Source: Capsicum annuum
Taxonomy: Eukaryota > Streptophyta > Magnoliopsida > Solanales > Solanaceae
Assembly: GCF_002878395.1 (NCBI RefSeq)
Contig: NC_061115.1
Span: 90,354,471-90,418,470, forward strand
Direction: 5' to 3'
DNA length: 64,000 nt
The translations under genes and the position numbers were made by a program. Within the stretch, counting starts at the first letter, position 1. Each line of letters begins with the position of its first letter. The notes below the pieces were generated by a model. That model ran no database searches. It was not told where the DNA came from and saw only the letters and a list, made by a program, of their open reading frames with translations. Below, one piece after another: positions 52,621-63,420 of the stretch.

Positions 52621-54112
52621 TGATGATAGGCGAAATTACGCGCCTATATCAATATATTTTGCCCATATTTTAGCCTAGTTTCGAGAACTAATTATCTATT
52701 TCGTACACTTTTAGTCCTTTTTCCTGTAAATGAGCTAACAAATGTGATTAGGAAAGTTTCAGGTATAAATGATGCAAAATACAGCAATTTATGGCTTACT
52801 TGACGCAAAAGAAAGCTCACAAACGAGATGGAAAGGAGCTGGACGCATAAAGGACTAAATCTGCTGCATGGAAAATCTGTCCCGGGCTAAAACAGCATTT
52901 CTGAAGACTTTGGGACTTACAGACACAAAGCTGGATTTTTGCCATAATACATTAACCTAGTGCAATTAGGTTATGTGTTTCATCATTCTATTTGGATTAT
53001 AATTTTGTAACCTTACCCTAGTACAATTGGGTCAAGGATTTCATTAGTATATTAGGATTTGGTTATTTATTTTATTAGTTTAGTAGGAGTAGGATAGGAG
53101 TATTATAAATACCCTATCATGTTAGAGATTTTAAAGAGGGGGGAGACATTCTGACAATTCATTCATCTCCTTACAATTAAGACATCTTCCTACAACCCAT
53201 TCTCAATTCTTCATTCTTCTACTCTTAAATTCCACAACAAGAGAATCGTTACTTGCTACGGAATCACTAAAACCACACGCCAAACACCTACTATTCACGC
53301 CATCCACCATGCAAAGCGTGATATCCTTCGCATTCATGGGTAACTAAATCTCTTAGTTGGGGTTATGGAAGCCGAATGAGTTACTATCTATAGCTATGAG
53401 TTTGTGAGTTCAAGACAAGTATATTGCTTATATCATTATTCTCTTCATCTTAAATCTACATTCTTTGCGGTTCAAACACAAGAACACGCCATTCTAACAT
53501 CTAACCTGTTCGAGAGAAAGGTTATTTGTCTAGAAAAGAAGACGCATAGACCAACGCCAGTCTAACATCTGACTTGTTCGAGAGAAAAGTTATTTGTCTG
53601 GAAAAGAGATAATGTCAAGGTAGTAGGACACCCTTTCCTATTAAAAAGCTAGTGCCGTACCTGGACTAACTTCTTGGAGAATTCGTACCGTTAGTCACGC
53701 TTTAAGCTCGAGAGAGTTAAAGTGAAATAGTCCTTGTTTAGGTCGAGAGACGCTTGGATTTACCATCGACTACAATTCTCTATAAGCAATTACATGTCAA
53801 GACTCTACACACTCATAGCCAATAGAGACGTATACCTCAGAAGGTGGACATAACCCCAACGCCTCAATTCTCATTGTTTACAACACACGTGACAATCTCT
53901 CTTTATTTTGCTATTTTCAGTTCTTACCTTCTTGTTTTGGTTACATACTACAATCCCCCCTTTCCTACGAGACTTGCACTAAAAGTCTAGTAATCTCTCT
54001 TGCTTGTTGGCCAAGCTATTCTCTGTGGGATCGATACCCAACCCAGGTTGGGTTCTATATTTGCTAACGACCGCTTTACACTCCCACGAGAGCTGTAGAT
54101 TGAGCGTTATCA
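52621..54112 (+). repeat. Solo LTR L, Athila/Tat-like gypsy, inside copia I
   Basis: It starts TGATGATAGGCG and ends GAGCGTTATCA (1492 bp) between two CTTAT copies. The end is homologous to the LTR edge of element A. Its TATA box is TATAAATA near 53107 on the plus strand. It contains a 7-bp stem, ATAGGCG...CGCCTAT, at the very start and a 68-bp duplication at 53486-53610. No internal sequence, primer site or second LTR is present, so LTR-LTR recombination removed the rest. Removing one CTTAT copy and the LTR restores the copia reading on both sides. Confidence 0.92.
53486..53610 (+). repeat. 68-bp imperfect tandem duplication in solo LTR L
   Basis: ACGCCATTCTAACATCTAAC at 53486 recurs as ACGCCAGTCTAACATCTGAC at 53554. 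Both are followed by 'tgttcgagagaaa.gttatttgtct.gaaaaga'. Confidence 0.9.
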
Positions 54113-54117
54113 CTTAT
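54113..54117 (+). repeat. Target-site duplication of solo LTR L, right
   Basis: CTTAT, matching 52616-52620. Confidence 0.9.
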
Positions 54118-55190
54118 CCATGTTAAACCTTCGAAGTATTTTCTGAATGTGCTTCTCTTATGATAACTATAACTTATTAGTCTTTCTATCATGGACAATC
54201 TGTATGCTAAGAATCTGTCTTGCTGGTCCTAAGTCTTTCATTGAAAAAGACTTACTCAACTCTTACTTCAACTTCTTAATCCTACAAGCATTATGACGAT
54301 CAACAGGCATGTCATCGACATAAAGAAACATAATAATAAAGTTACCATTAGAGAATTTTTGTACAAAAATACAATGGTGTAAAGTAGTCTGCTTGAAGCC
54401 CTGCTGACTCAAAAAGGAACCAAACTTCCTGTACTATTGTCTGGGATCTTGTTTTAAACCATATAAGCTCTTCTTTAATTGGCAAACATAATTCTCTCTT
54501 CCCTTGACTTCAAAACCTTTGGGTTTCTCTATATAATTTTTTCATCTAAGTCACTATGAAGAAAAGCAGTTTTAATATCTATTTGTTCAACCTCTACATC
54601 TAGACTTGCAACTAAGCTTAGAACCACACCAATGGATGACATCTTCATAACTGGAGAAAATATATCATCAAAATCAACCCCATTTTTTGGTTAAATACCT
54701 TCACAACTAATCTAGCCTTGTACCATGGAACTGGGTTACCATATTCATGTTTCACCTAAAAAATTCACCTATTTTTCAAAGCTTTTCTGTCTTTAGGCAG
54801 CTTAACCAAATCAAAGGTAGGATTATCATGCAAAGATTTAAACTCATCTTCTATAGCATCAACCTACTTTTCTTTTTCTTCACTTTTCATGGCCTTATCA
54901 AGACTCTTGAGTTCTCCCCATCAATCAAGAGTACATACTCACTGGGAGAATAACGAGATAAAGGTATTCTCACTTTGGTAGATCATTTGAGAGAACTCTC
55001 TAGAGCATCAATAATTGGTTGCTGATCAATTATATAAACTTGCATTGGAGTATCAACAACATCTTATTGGTCATTCTGAATAGGATTGCTATCTTCATTA
55101 TCAACTTGATTTTCATCATTATAAAGATTTTGTCCAGGAGCAGTTGTCAAAGGAACTATCAACATCAATTAGACTTTCACTACTCTGAGA
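54118..55190 (-). pseudogene. pol: Reverse transcriptase of copia I
   Basis: On the minus strand LRRFNMD at the edge of the insertion is the thumb region. The active site reads MFLYVDDMPVD near 54305-54330, so the catalytic YVDD is intact. Further upstream are KSLYGLKQ-like, LKTAFLHSDLDE-like and VKVFNQKMGLILMI-like segments with stops. Plus-strand ORFs here are shadows. Confidence 0.75.
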
Positions 55191-55191
55191 A

Positions 55192-55940
55192 TCAACCACT
55201 CAGCTTTATCAAAATCTTCAATTGTTTAGTTTTTAAATAACACAACACCACGGCTTCTAACAAGTTTCTTCTTAAATGGATCATAGAAATGATAGCTAAA
55301 TTCATCCTAACCATAACCAATAAAGATACATTGTCTAGTTTTAATATCCAACTTTGACCTTTTATTCTTAGGAACATACACAAAGGCTTTACACCCAAGG
55401 AATCTAATATGATCAGAAGAAATATTCTTATCATACCAAACCCTGTCAGGGACATCACCATCCAAAGCAACAGTAGGAGATAAATTGATAACATAAGTAG
55501 CAGTATTAAGTGCTTCTGCCCAAAAAGAATCTGGCAGCTTAGTATCTAAAAGCATACATCTAACCTTGTCAACTAGAGTTTTGTTCATCCTCTCTGCTAA
55601 ACCATTCAACTGAGGAATTTTTGGAGGAGTTTTCTATGCTGACTACCCTGGTCTCTGCAATTTCTATCAAAAGAACCAATATACTTACCACCATTATCTG
55701 AGTGGATGTATTTTAATTTCTTTCTATTTGTATCTCAATCAACGCCTGGAAATCTTTGAATACATCAAGTACTTGATCCTTGGACTTCAAAGAAAATACC
55801 TTGAGTTTGTGAGAATAATCATCAATAAAAGTCACAAAGTAAAGTGCACCACCATAAGACCTTTCTTTAAAAAAAACACAAATTTGAATGTACCAACTCC
55901 AGCAAATCAATCTTTCTTGAAGGCAGATGACTCTAAAAAG
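55192..55940 (-). pseudogene. pol: Integrase of copia I
   Basis: The core is readable: YGGALYFVTFIDDYSHKLKVF (55850-55790), SDNGGKY with the second catalytic Asp near 55690, and NGLAERMNKTLVDKVRCML (Glu residue, 55605). Then LPDSFWAEALNTATYVINLSP and FLGCKAFVYVPKNKRSKLD-type segments follow. The first catalytic Asp of the HSD-type motif is lost; the strand reads WYIQIC there. Two open stretches cover 55910-55713 and 55609-55307. Confidence 0.85.
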
Positions 55941-55950
55941 AAACTTTTTT

Positions 55951-56154
55951 CTATTTACCAGTTAAGAAATGAACACACTTCTTCAACTTTGCTTGTTTCA
56001 CTCCAGAAAGTAAATTTTTCTTAGCCAAACTATCAATCCCTTTCTCACTCATATGGATCAACCTTTTATGCCATAACTCTGATGAAGTATCATTCTCCAC
56101 AAAATTTACTGAGCTTCTAGAAGTGGAGCCCTGAAATACATACAAGTTAGACAA
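55951..56154 (-). pseudogene. pol: Pre-integrase zinc-binding region of copia I
   Basis: Open 67-codon stretch with SSELWHKRLIHMSEKGIDSL (first His pair of the HHCC motif; the second position is LIH as usual LGH) and KCVHFLTGK (Cys pair, second Cys replaced). Known as the GAG-pre-integrase domain of copia. Confidence 0.8.
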
Positions 56155-56163
56155 CTTGTCACC

Positions 56164-56583
56164 TTAAACCACAATCATCAAACCTCTAGTAAGCTTCCAC
56201 TGTCTAGCACCAAAGGTGTTAACATAACCCTCATCATCAACGTTTCCTATAGAAATCAAGTTCAGGCGAACATCTGGAGCATGCTTGACATTATTGAAAA
56301 CTAGTTTGGAGTCATTGATACTTTCCAAAAAAATAGTACCAATGTCAAGTACTTTAACTTCAACATTATTGCGCATTTTCAACATTCTAAAATTACTGAG
56401 AGTATAAGAAGAAAATAATTCCTTCTTTGATGTAACATGAGAAGTAGCATCAAAATCGACAAACCAGCTAGACTCATTACAAACAAGATTAATGGCATTA
56501 TCACCACAAGCAATAAGTAGATAATTATTAGCAATAACAGCAACATAATTTTCATTATTTCCTTCTTTCTTTGGTTGTCTCAT
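56164..56583 (-). pseudogene. pol: Protease of copia I
   Basis: A 139-codon open minus-strand stretch. WFVDFDATSHVTSKKELF is the Tnt1-type protease motif (usually DSGAS/T); here D-F-D-A, so the active-site triad is destroyed. FNNVKHAPDVRLNLISIG follows as expected. Confidence 0.85.
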
Positions 56584-56595
56584 ATCTCTCTTATG

Positions 56596-57342
56596 CTAGT
56601 AAAAATATTTTATGATATATCCCTTTTTGTTCCAATAGTCACATGTAACATTCTTGAATTTGGAATTCGATTTGCTTCTACTTTTATCTCTATTATTCAG
56701 ACCTTTGGACTTATTTCTCTCCCTCTCTTCAGTAACCAAAACATCACAGTATGAAGATGAAGAAGATAAGGCCTGAGATCTTCTCCTCATCTCTTCATTC
56801 AAGATACAACTCTTAACATATTCCATAGTTACAACACCATAGGGAGCAAAATTAGTCAAAGAAACTAGAAGAATTTCCCAAAAGTCTAGCAGAGTATTAA
56901 GAAGCCAAAGTCCCTGAATTTATTCATTGAACTTTACACCCATTCCAAACAGCTGGTCAAGGAAACCCTGAAAATTATTTATATGATCAGAAATAGGAGT
57001 GCCCTCTTTATACCTAATATTCATCAATTGATTAAGCATGAATAGCTTGTTATTTCCATTCTTTGAAGCATAAAATGTCTCAAGCTTGTGCCACAAACTT
57101 CTTGTATGTGTCTCATTCACAATATGATTTCTAACATTATTTTCAACCCATTGTCTAATATAGCCACAAACCTGTAGGTGCTCAAGTTCCCAATCCTTAT
57201 ATGCCATGGATTGAGGTTTAACAAACACAAACTCAGGTAAATGCATTTTCTTGACAAATAAAAGATCTTTCATCTTGCCTTTACAAGTATGATAATTTCT
57301 ACCATTCAAACACACTATATTGCTCATATTTTCCTCCATCAT
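56596..57342 (-). pseudogene. gag: Gag of copia I (Tnt1-like)
   Basis: It starts MMEENMSNIVCLNGRNYHTCKG at 57342, 28 bases after the primer site. The first 140 codons are open: MKDLLFVKKMH, LWHKLETFYASKNGNNKLFM, IRYKEGTPISDHINNFQ, the UBN2-type Gag. A second open stretch (56859-56596) has a Ser/Arg/Lys-rich linker and CDYWNKKGYIIKYF, a knuckle retaining only its first Cys. Confidence 0.85.
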
Positions 57343-57371
57343 TCATATTGACAATCAGAAACAACCTACTT

Positions 57372-57381
57372 TCTGATACCA
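57372..57381 (-). promoter_or_regulatory. Primer binding site, tRNA-Met (copia I)
   Basis: The minus strand reads TGGTATCAGA, four bases from the LTR edge at 57385. Confidence 0.8.
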
Positions 57382-57384
57382 CAT

Positions 57385-58620
57385 TGTTAGAAAAGGCAAG
57401 GTAACACTATCAAAGTGTCTGACGGGTAGCAGGGAAAGAATACGCAAGTCTAAACTTTCCCTTTCAATTTGAACCAAGAGGAGACAAGAAAATTCAAGCA
57501 CAATAGTAATATGATAGAAAATAAATCAACTGAATAAACTCAAGAATAATGGTAATATGACAGCAAATAAATCAACCGAATAAATATGACAAGACGAGAA
57601 TAAAGCCAATAACAAGAAACACCAAATTTATGTGGAAAATCCTTCGATATGAAGAGGAAAAACCATGGGACCAAAACCTCCACCATAATCATAATGAGTT
57701 ACAATATTGTTCTCTAAAATTTCCATCAAACAAGTTCCAAACAACAAGTACCAATACATAAACCACAACACCAAACATTAGAGAAATGAGAAGCAAAAGC
57801 ACCAAAATACAGTTGTTGTTCAGAGATAAAAAACGGGAGCTACAGACCACCAAATTCAATCCATTAGTTCCTAATCAAATATTAAGATAAGAGGAACAAG
57901 CTGTCCAAAAATTAGCTCAACAGGACAAGAAACGAAGCAGAAATCACAATTTAAAGTTGACAGTTGTGGTTGAAAATTTAGGCCAAAATCAATTTTTTTT
58001 TCTCTCTCTTTGACAACAAATAAATAAACCAAACAAAATGCGACAAGACAAAAATAAAACCAATCATATGAGACACTAAATTTACGTGGAAAACTTTGAT
58101 GTGAAGAGAAAAAAAACCATGGGACTAAAACATCCACTATAATTACCAAGAGTTATAATATTATTCTCCTAAATGGCCACTAGACAAGTTCCAAACAACA
58201 AGCAACAACACAACAAGATAGCGCCATAACTAGAGAATAAATAGAAGCAAAAAACACCAAAAATATAGTTGTTATTTAGGAATGAAAAACAGGAACTACA
58301 AGACACCAAATCCAAATCCATCAGTTCCTAATCAAATATTGAGATGAGATAAATAATTTTTAAAAAAATCATCTCAATCAAACAAGAAACTAAGTGAGAA
58401 TCACAATTTGAAGTTGATAGTTGTGGCTAAAATTTTTTATGCAAAAATCTGTACTGTTTTCTCTCTTTGGCTGCTGAAAAATTTCTTTGTGGATGATGAA
58501 ACAAGACCTAAAAAGATCTAAATATATACCCCATAGTAATGGTCCTGTAGGTAAAATTGGATTGGTCCATATTGGGCTTTATTTATCCACATAGAAAGGG
58601 AAAATGACCATATCCCAACA
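57385..58620 (-). repeat. 5' LTR of copia I, enlarged by internal duplication
   Basis: On the plus strand it begins TGTTAGAAAAGG and ends TATCCCAACA (1236 bp), against 735 bp for the 3' LTR. The excess is explained by a tandem duplication of about 466 bases (from about 57547 and again from about 58013) plus a smaller one of about 45 bases near 57500-57590. It is flanked on the right by TCCCA. Confidence 0.9.
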
Positions 58621-58625
58621 TCCCA
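58621..58625 (+). repeat. Target-site duplication of copia I, right
   Basis: TCCCA, matching 51100-51104. Confidence 0.9.
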
Positions 58626-59640
58626 TACCTTAGCCATTTTCTATCAGATTGTCGTAAATCATCTTCCACACGGATTTTTAACTCATACCGATTGTGTATA
58701 TCATCCTAAGTTGTAACTTCAAACTTTTGTTGAACTTTTCTTTAGCTTTAAATAGGCCAGTGAACTTTTTGGGTTAGACCCTTTGTGAATGCCTCTGCGA
58801 CTTTACAATCTGGCACCATTGGCAACAACATCCTTTCTCTCTTGAACCTCATAATGAAGTATCGGAGAAGCTTGGAATCACCTTGCTCAATTTTGAAGAT
58901 TTATGCTCTTATTGGCTATATCTTTGAGACTCTAGTATGTTCTTTGACAAAATCATCTGCAAGCAGATTAAAAGAGTAATAGTCTCTTTGTCTAATAAAG
59001 TGTATCAAACAAGAGTGCTACTTTAGACAGAGTTTCCCCAAACTTTTTGACCAAAACCTATTTGACCTCTTCCTTGGTCAGGTAATTCTCTTTTACAACT
59101 GTAATTTGCCAAGATATGATTATGTGGGCCGATGTTCCATCATATTTTTGTATATTAAGTATTCTATACCTCTTGAGAATGGAGTTTAGCATTATATATG
59201 CCTTATGTAAATTGACTCGGTGTTCCTGGGATATGGTTCATATGAGTATGCAACTTTATTAATCCCATTCGAAGTACCTTCTTTAACAATTCCATTATTA
59301 GCATCAAATATCAGAACTGACTATACATGTGATATTCCTATATTCTTTTGAGCGAGCCTTAACTTTGAGGTAGTCCCCTAAGTCTCTCTACAGTGAGAGT
59401 GTGTCTGATGGTGCTTGACCGCTCATTTCAGCATCATTGGAAGCCATTATGATCAACACCTTCTATAGCTCCCTAATCCTCGTGTCATGTGTAGTTATGT
59501 GATCCATTATTGATATTTGTTGAGCGATTAGAATTTGTAGAGCCTCTGACGTTGTCCAGGTCAAATTAGCTCTCATTCTTTTGTTGCCTCACTGCCTCAG
59601 TAACCCTTTTTCCTACGCCCCTTCTATGTTAGGTAGATCA
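58626..59640 (-). pseudogene. gag: Gypsy Gag relic of host element K
   Basis: On the minus strand scattered pieces fit a Tat-like Ty3/gypsy Gag: EALQILIAQQISIMDHITTHDTRIRELE near 59540-59460, NIQKYDGTSAHI near 59140 (usually KYDGTGDPxxH), EEVKQVLVKKFGETLS-like near 59060 and KRLLLF near 58985. Many stops. The joint reading across the copia I insertion supports one older element. Confidence 0.45.
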
Positions 59641-60225
59641 ATATTCTCTAGATCGACCTTAACTTTGTTAGACACTATGTAATGCTCCTCTTTAAGACCT
59701 ATCTAGTCTTAGGTATTTCCTGGAAGTTGCACATCAAAAGTTGGTGGAAAATTGACATTAAAAAATGGAGTTTTGAAACTTCGATAATGGGCCCACAGAA
59801 AAATCATGGGCTTTGTATTTACTGGGCAACTGCATTTTTGTTGTTTTGGTTCACTATTTCCATAAGTGATTCCCAGAAAACAAACATAATAAGAGACTAG
59901 AGTAATTAGTTAAACGAAACACACAAATGTCCTGGCTTTACGACGAGCGCCATATTTATGGAGAAGGAAAGAAATAGCAAATTAGGCTCATTAATTAGAA
60001 AACACATAGCAATTGTTTGCTAATTATCCTAAATAACATTATGTATATGTATTTGATGTGGATGACAGCATCAAATTAGGTAACAACTTGAGTTTAAAAA
60101 GATAAAATAATTTCAGCTTTTTTATATCACGTTTATCCAATTAATTAAAGATTAATTGAAGATTCTAATTATAAAAGTAGGAAGCTCTTTTTAATGAGTT
60201 TCAAAACTCAAAATAGATTTGAATG
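59641..60225. other. AT-rich stretch without recognised feature
   Basis: Probably the 5' untranslated or LTR part of K on the minus strand. I see no ORF, primer site or LTR edge I can support. Confidence 0.3.
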
Positions 60226-60799
60226 ATATATATATTTCTCTCTCTTCTTTTTTTCTTTCAGTTTTTTTCTTTCATTTTTTCATTTTTTTCATTTTTTTAG
60301 CTGCTTCGTTTTTTCTTTACACTCTTTTTAATATTTTTTTCTTTATTGTTTTGTTTTTTTCTTCTTTTTTGTTTTTTTCCATTTTTTTGTATTTTCTTAA
60401 TTGTTTCATTTTTTCTTCTTTTTTGTTTTTTTTTCTTTTTTCCCATTTTTCATTTATTTATATTTTTTTCTTGTTCTTTTTTGTTGTTTTATTTTATATT
60501 TATATTTTATATTTATTTGTATCAAACTATATATTTTAAATAAATTCATTATATCTATTTAAATAGTTTATTCATTAAATATGTGTAATTTATTACTTGT
60601 ATCTGAAAAACAAAATACAAAAAGAAAAACAAAAAAAATTGAAAAGAAAAAAATGGATAAAACCAATGAAGAAAAATACGAAAAAGTAAAGAGAAATAGA
60701 AGTTAGAAATAGGGTAGAGAAAAAAAATGAAAAAAGAAAATAGAAAAAAAAAGATGAAAAAATGAAAAAGAAAAAACAAAGAGAAAAAAAGGACTAGAG

Positions 60800-60848
<49 letters not shown>

Positions 60849-60850
60849 AC
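60226..60850. repeat. T-rich/A-rich imperfect fold-back with (AG)20
   Basis: 60237-60540 is almost all pyrimidine; 60606-60802 is almost all purine. They are arranged around an AT-rich, partly palindromic centre (TATTTAAATA near 60560). The left edge has TCTCTCTCTTC, mirrored by the AG run on the right. A transcript could fold into a long imperfect hairpin. Phe-rich ORFs here are artefacts. Confidence 0.6.
60803..60842 (+). repeat. (AG)20 microsatellite
   Basis: Twenty uninterrupted AG dinucleotides, followed by GGAGGG. Confidence 0.97.
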
Positions 60851-61245
60851 AGAAATATTGTTATTTTGCTATGTCATTTAATTTTTTGAAAGTGTTGCTA
60901 TTTTACTTAATTATGGACTTAAGTTTGCTAGTCTCTTACTTTTCTATTAACAATTAAATATGTTTGTAAATGATCTTTTAGATAGTAATGTAATGAAATA
61001 AATCGAATGAAATAGTAAAACTTGATTGATTGATGTCTCAGCTAGATCCAGAGAAGTTTAAGTGTAATCGGCCTCATATCCAAAAATGAGTTAGTATACG
61101 AAAGTTTGAGAGCAAAGACTTAGTGAAAAAATAGAAAACTTGAACTATAAGAAAATTAGTATGTCAACATGTGTTTTATTCAAAATTTAATTCTTTACAA
61201 ATGTGTCAAGACTGCTATTTATAGGTAACAAAGATAATATATCCA
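60851..61245. other. AT-rich stretch without recognised feature
   Basis: No ORF, repeat or element edge that I can support. Confidence 0.3.
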
Positions 61246-61501
61246 GTGGTGAATTTAGAATTTGTAGAACATGGGTGCAACATTAAAACGAAAGATGGAT
61301 AAAATGTATTAAGTGAAAATTGATCCCTAGACCTTTAGGTATATTCAAGTTAGATTTCAACCAAGCGAACAATTTAGCTTCTTGTAGCATGGATGCAAGC
61401 AAATAATGTTATACCAATTTTATGAAATATATACATAAAATACCTAATTATATAAAGAAACCACAGATTCATGTGCCTAAATTAAGACTTAAATTCGCCT
61501 C
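61246..61501. mobile_element. MITE-like element with imperfect terminal inverted repeats
   Basis: GTGGTGAATTTAGAATTT (61246-61263) faces AAGACTTAAATTCGCCTC (61484-61501), imperfectly inverted. The size (256 bp) and AT content fit a miniature inverted-repeat element. No clear target duplication. Confidence 0.35.
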
Positions 61502-61759
61502 TAATATTAACCAATAGAAATGCTCTATCTGAAAATACCATGTGTGTCAGTTAATATTCCTCTATAATTTGCAGGACCTCATATGGATGTGTTTGGTGTA
61601 TGTGGCACTTTGTCCTTCTATTTCATCATCGGGACCCAAGACTTTTACTGATTTTAGGCCATGAGTTTCCTCATTTTCTCCCATAAAGTTCATTTATCAA
61701 TATCTGTATCGAGCCAAGATTAGTCTAATCATCTGGTCTTTGATTCGGACACTCAATAA
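61502..61759. other. Intervening stretch without recognised feature
   Basis: Unique-looking AT-rich sequence between the MITE-like element and the MULE. Confidence 0.3.
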
Positions 61760-61768
61760 TAAATCCAT
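61760..61768 (+). repeat. 9-bp target-site duplication of the MULE, left
   Basis: TAAATCCAT; the right copy at 62912-62920 is TAAATTCAT. Confidence 0.75.
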
Positions 61769-62482
61769 GATCAAATCCATCAACAGCCCCCTAAACTTGG
61801 CACCATCTTTCACTTTGGCACCTCAAGTGAACGTTATTCACTTTTGGCACCTCAAATAGTCATAAAGTGTGTCACTTTGGTACATTTTACTGAATCGGCA
61901 AAGAGAGTGTATTACACTCGCTTTTAAGCGCATTTGAGGGGTATTTTCATAGTTTTTCATCTTTAAATTTTTTTAAAATTATTGAAAATCTCTATTGCCA
62001 AATCAGCAACAATTGGTCCAATGAATTAATGACACGTATTTTATTGAACAAATAATTACAAAAAAAATCCTCACATTGTCTTCTCCACACAACTTTTCTT
62101 TAACTTAACCTCCATTAATAGAGGTTGAATTTTTCAAGAATCAACGGAACACACTGACACACTAACAACAATTAATAAATACTCCTTCTCACTTAACTAA
62201 TCCTAAGTTTAGTAGTACTGATTGTCTGATTTGATTTCTAAATTATTACTGAGAAATTCAAATCAGCATCTTTGCTTAATATCTTAGTTTAATTGCTTTT
62301 ATGTTTGATTGCCTTTAAATTGTGGTTACTGCTTTTAGATTTTCTTATGATTTGTTGAGAACAAATACCTTTGCTTAATATCTTAGTTTTAAAAAAAACG
62401 TTGAGGAGAGGGGCGGGTGGGGGCAAATGGAGAAGATGAGATGACTTAGGTGGGGTTGGAGAGGGGTGGAGAAGATGACTTT

Positions 62483-62513
62483 GGGGTTTAGGGGTGGTGG
62501 GGTGGGGTGGGGG
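62483..62513 (+). other. Strong G-quadruplex motif inside the MULE
   Basis: Five runs of four or more G separated by loops of 4, 4, 1 and 1 bases, starting GGGGTTTAGGGG. It is preceded by another G-rich stretch from 62405. The purine-rich strand is the plus strand. Confidence 0.85.
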
Positions 62514-62606
62514 TTGTCTGCCAAATAAAATTAAATAATTTTATAATTATTTTGAAAAATGTCACGTGTCAGCAATTAATTGGTTCCTTTAATTTAATTG
62601 CGTATA

Positions 62607-62620
62607 TATATATATATATT
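62607..62620 (+). repeat. Short (TA)n microsatellite
   Basis: About seven TA units inside the MULE. Confidence 0.85.
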
Positions 62621-62920
62621 AATGAGCTGGATAATTATGTCATTAATTGCCATGTGTTTTGGCCTTTTTTAGAAAAAAAACTAATTGTGAATATAAATAA
62701 TGATGTGGCAATTTAAACGAGTTGGCACAAATCAATTGACAGTTTTATCCACGTTGGCAGCAAGTGAAACACAAGCATTAGTGCTGATATCGAAAGGTGC
62801 CAAAATGACACATTTTATGGTTATTTGAGGTGTCAAAAGTGCACAACGTCCACTTGAGGTGTCAAAATGAAAGATGGTGCCAAGTTTAGGAGGTCGTCGA
62901 TGGGTTTGGCCTAAATTCAT

Positions 62921-63420
62921 TATGGGTACTTTTTCTAGACCTTGTATACCACATCCTGATTCTGAATATTTTTATTTACATAAACTATTTTTCCACATAA
63001 TATGTAATTTCGAAATATATAGTGATTTATTCCCATCATCACTCAGTAAAAGGCCGTGGGAGGTTCGTGAAATTAGAAGCTCCGATTAACGAGTTAACTC
63101 ACTCGCTATTAGAAATTGGAGAATAAAAAGTGAAAAATAGGATATACGGTACAAACAAAAGGAAGAACACAGACGAAAATCATGTCTGTTCAATTTGCAC
63201 TTTATCAAGAATAGGATAAAGATAACGAAATTTGGACAAAATAGGTGCAACTTATAACTATCATTACACAAAATGCATCTGTATGATTTTCTTCTATATA
63301 TTAGTAAAGAAAATAATGGCAATTGAATTCCCGCTATAATCAAAATAAAGGAATAAAGAAAAATAAATCGAACTCTGATAAGTTTTCTTCTTTTGTTCAT
63401 TTTTGTATTTAAATAAAAAC
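62921..63420. other. AT-rich stretch without recognised feature
   Basis: A minus-strand ORF of 135 codons (63493-63086) is rich in Phe, Leu, Ile and Ser without recognisable motifs. I regard it as chance. Confidence 0.3.

Larger units (their letters stand above)
61769..62911. mobile_element. Non-autonomous Mutator-like element (MULE), 1143 bp
   Basis: Left end GATCAAATCCATC, right end GATGGGTTTGGCC. The terminal inverted repeats are about 117 bases (61769-61886 and 62795-62911) with roughly 19 mismatches, nearly all transitions. Weaker inverted similarity continues inward (ATTAATGACACGT near 62025 against ACGTGTCAGCAATTAAT near 62565). It is flanked by TAAATCCAT (61760-61768) and TAAATTCAT (62912-62920), a 9-base target duplication with one change, as expected for Mutator-like transposition. 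It has no transposase ORF. Confidence 0.85.

Noticed and set aside
60219..60779. Phe-rich ORFs of 106, 65 and 74 codons on both strands
   Set aside because: Artefact of the T-rich and A-rich arms of the fold-back.
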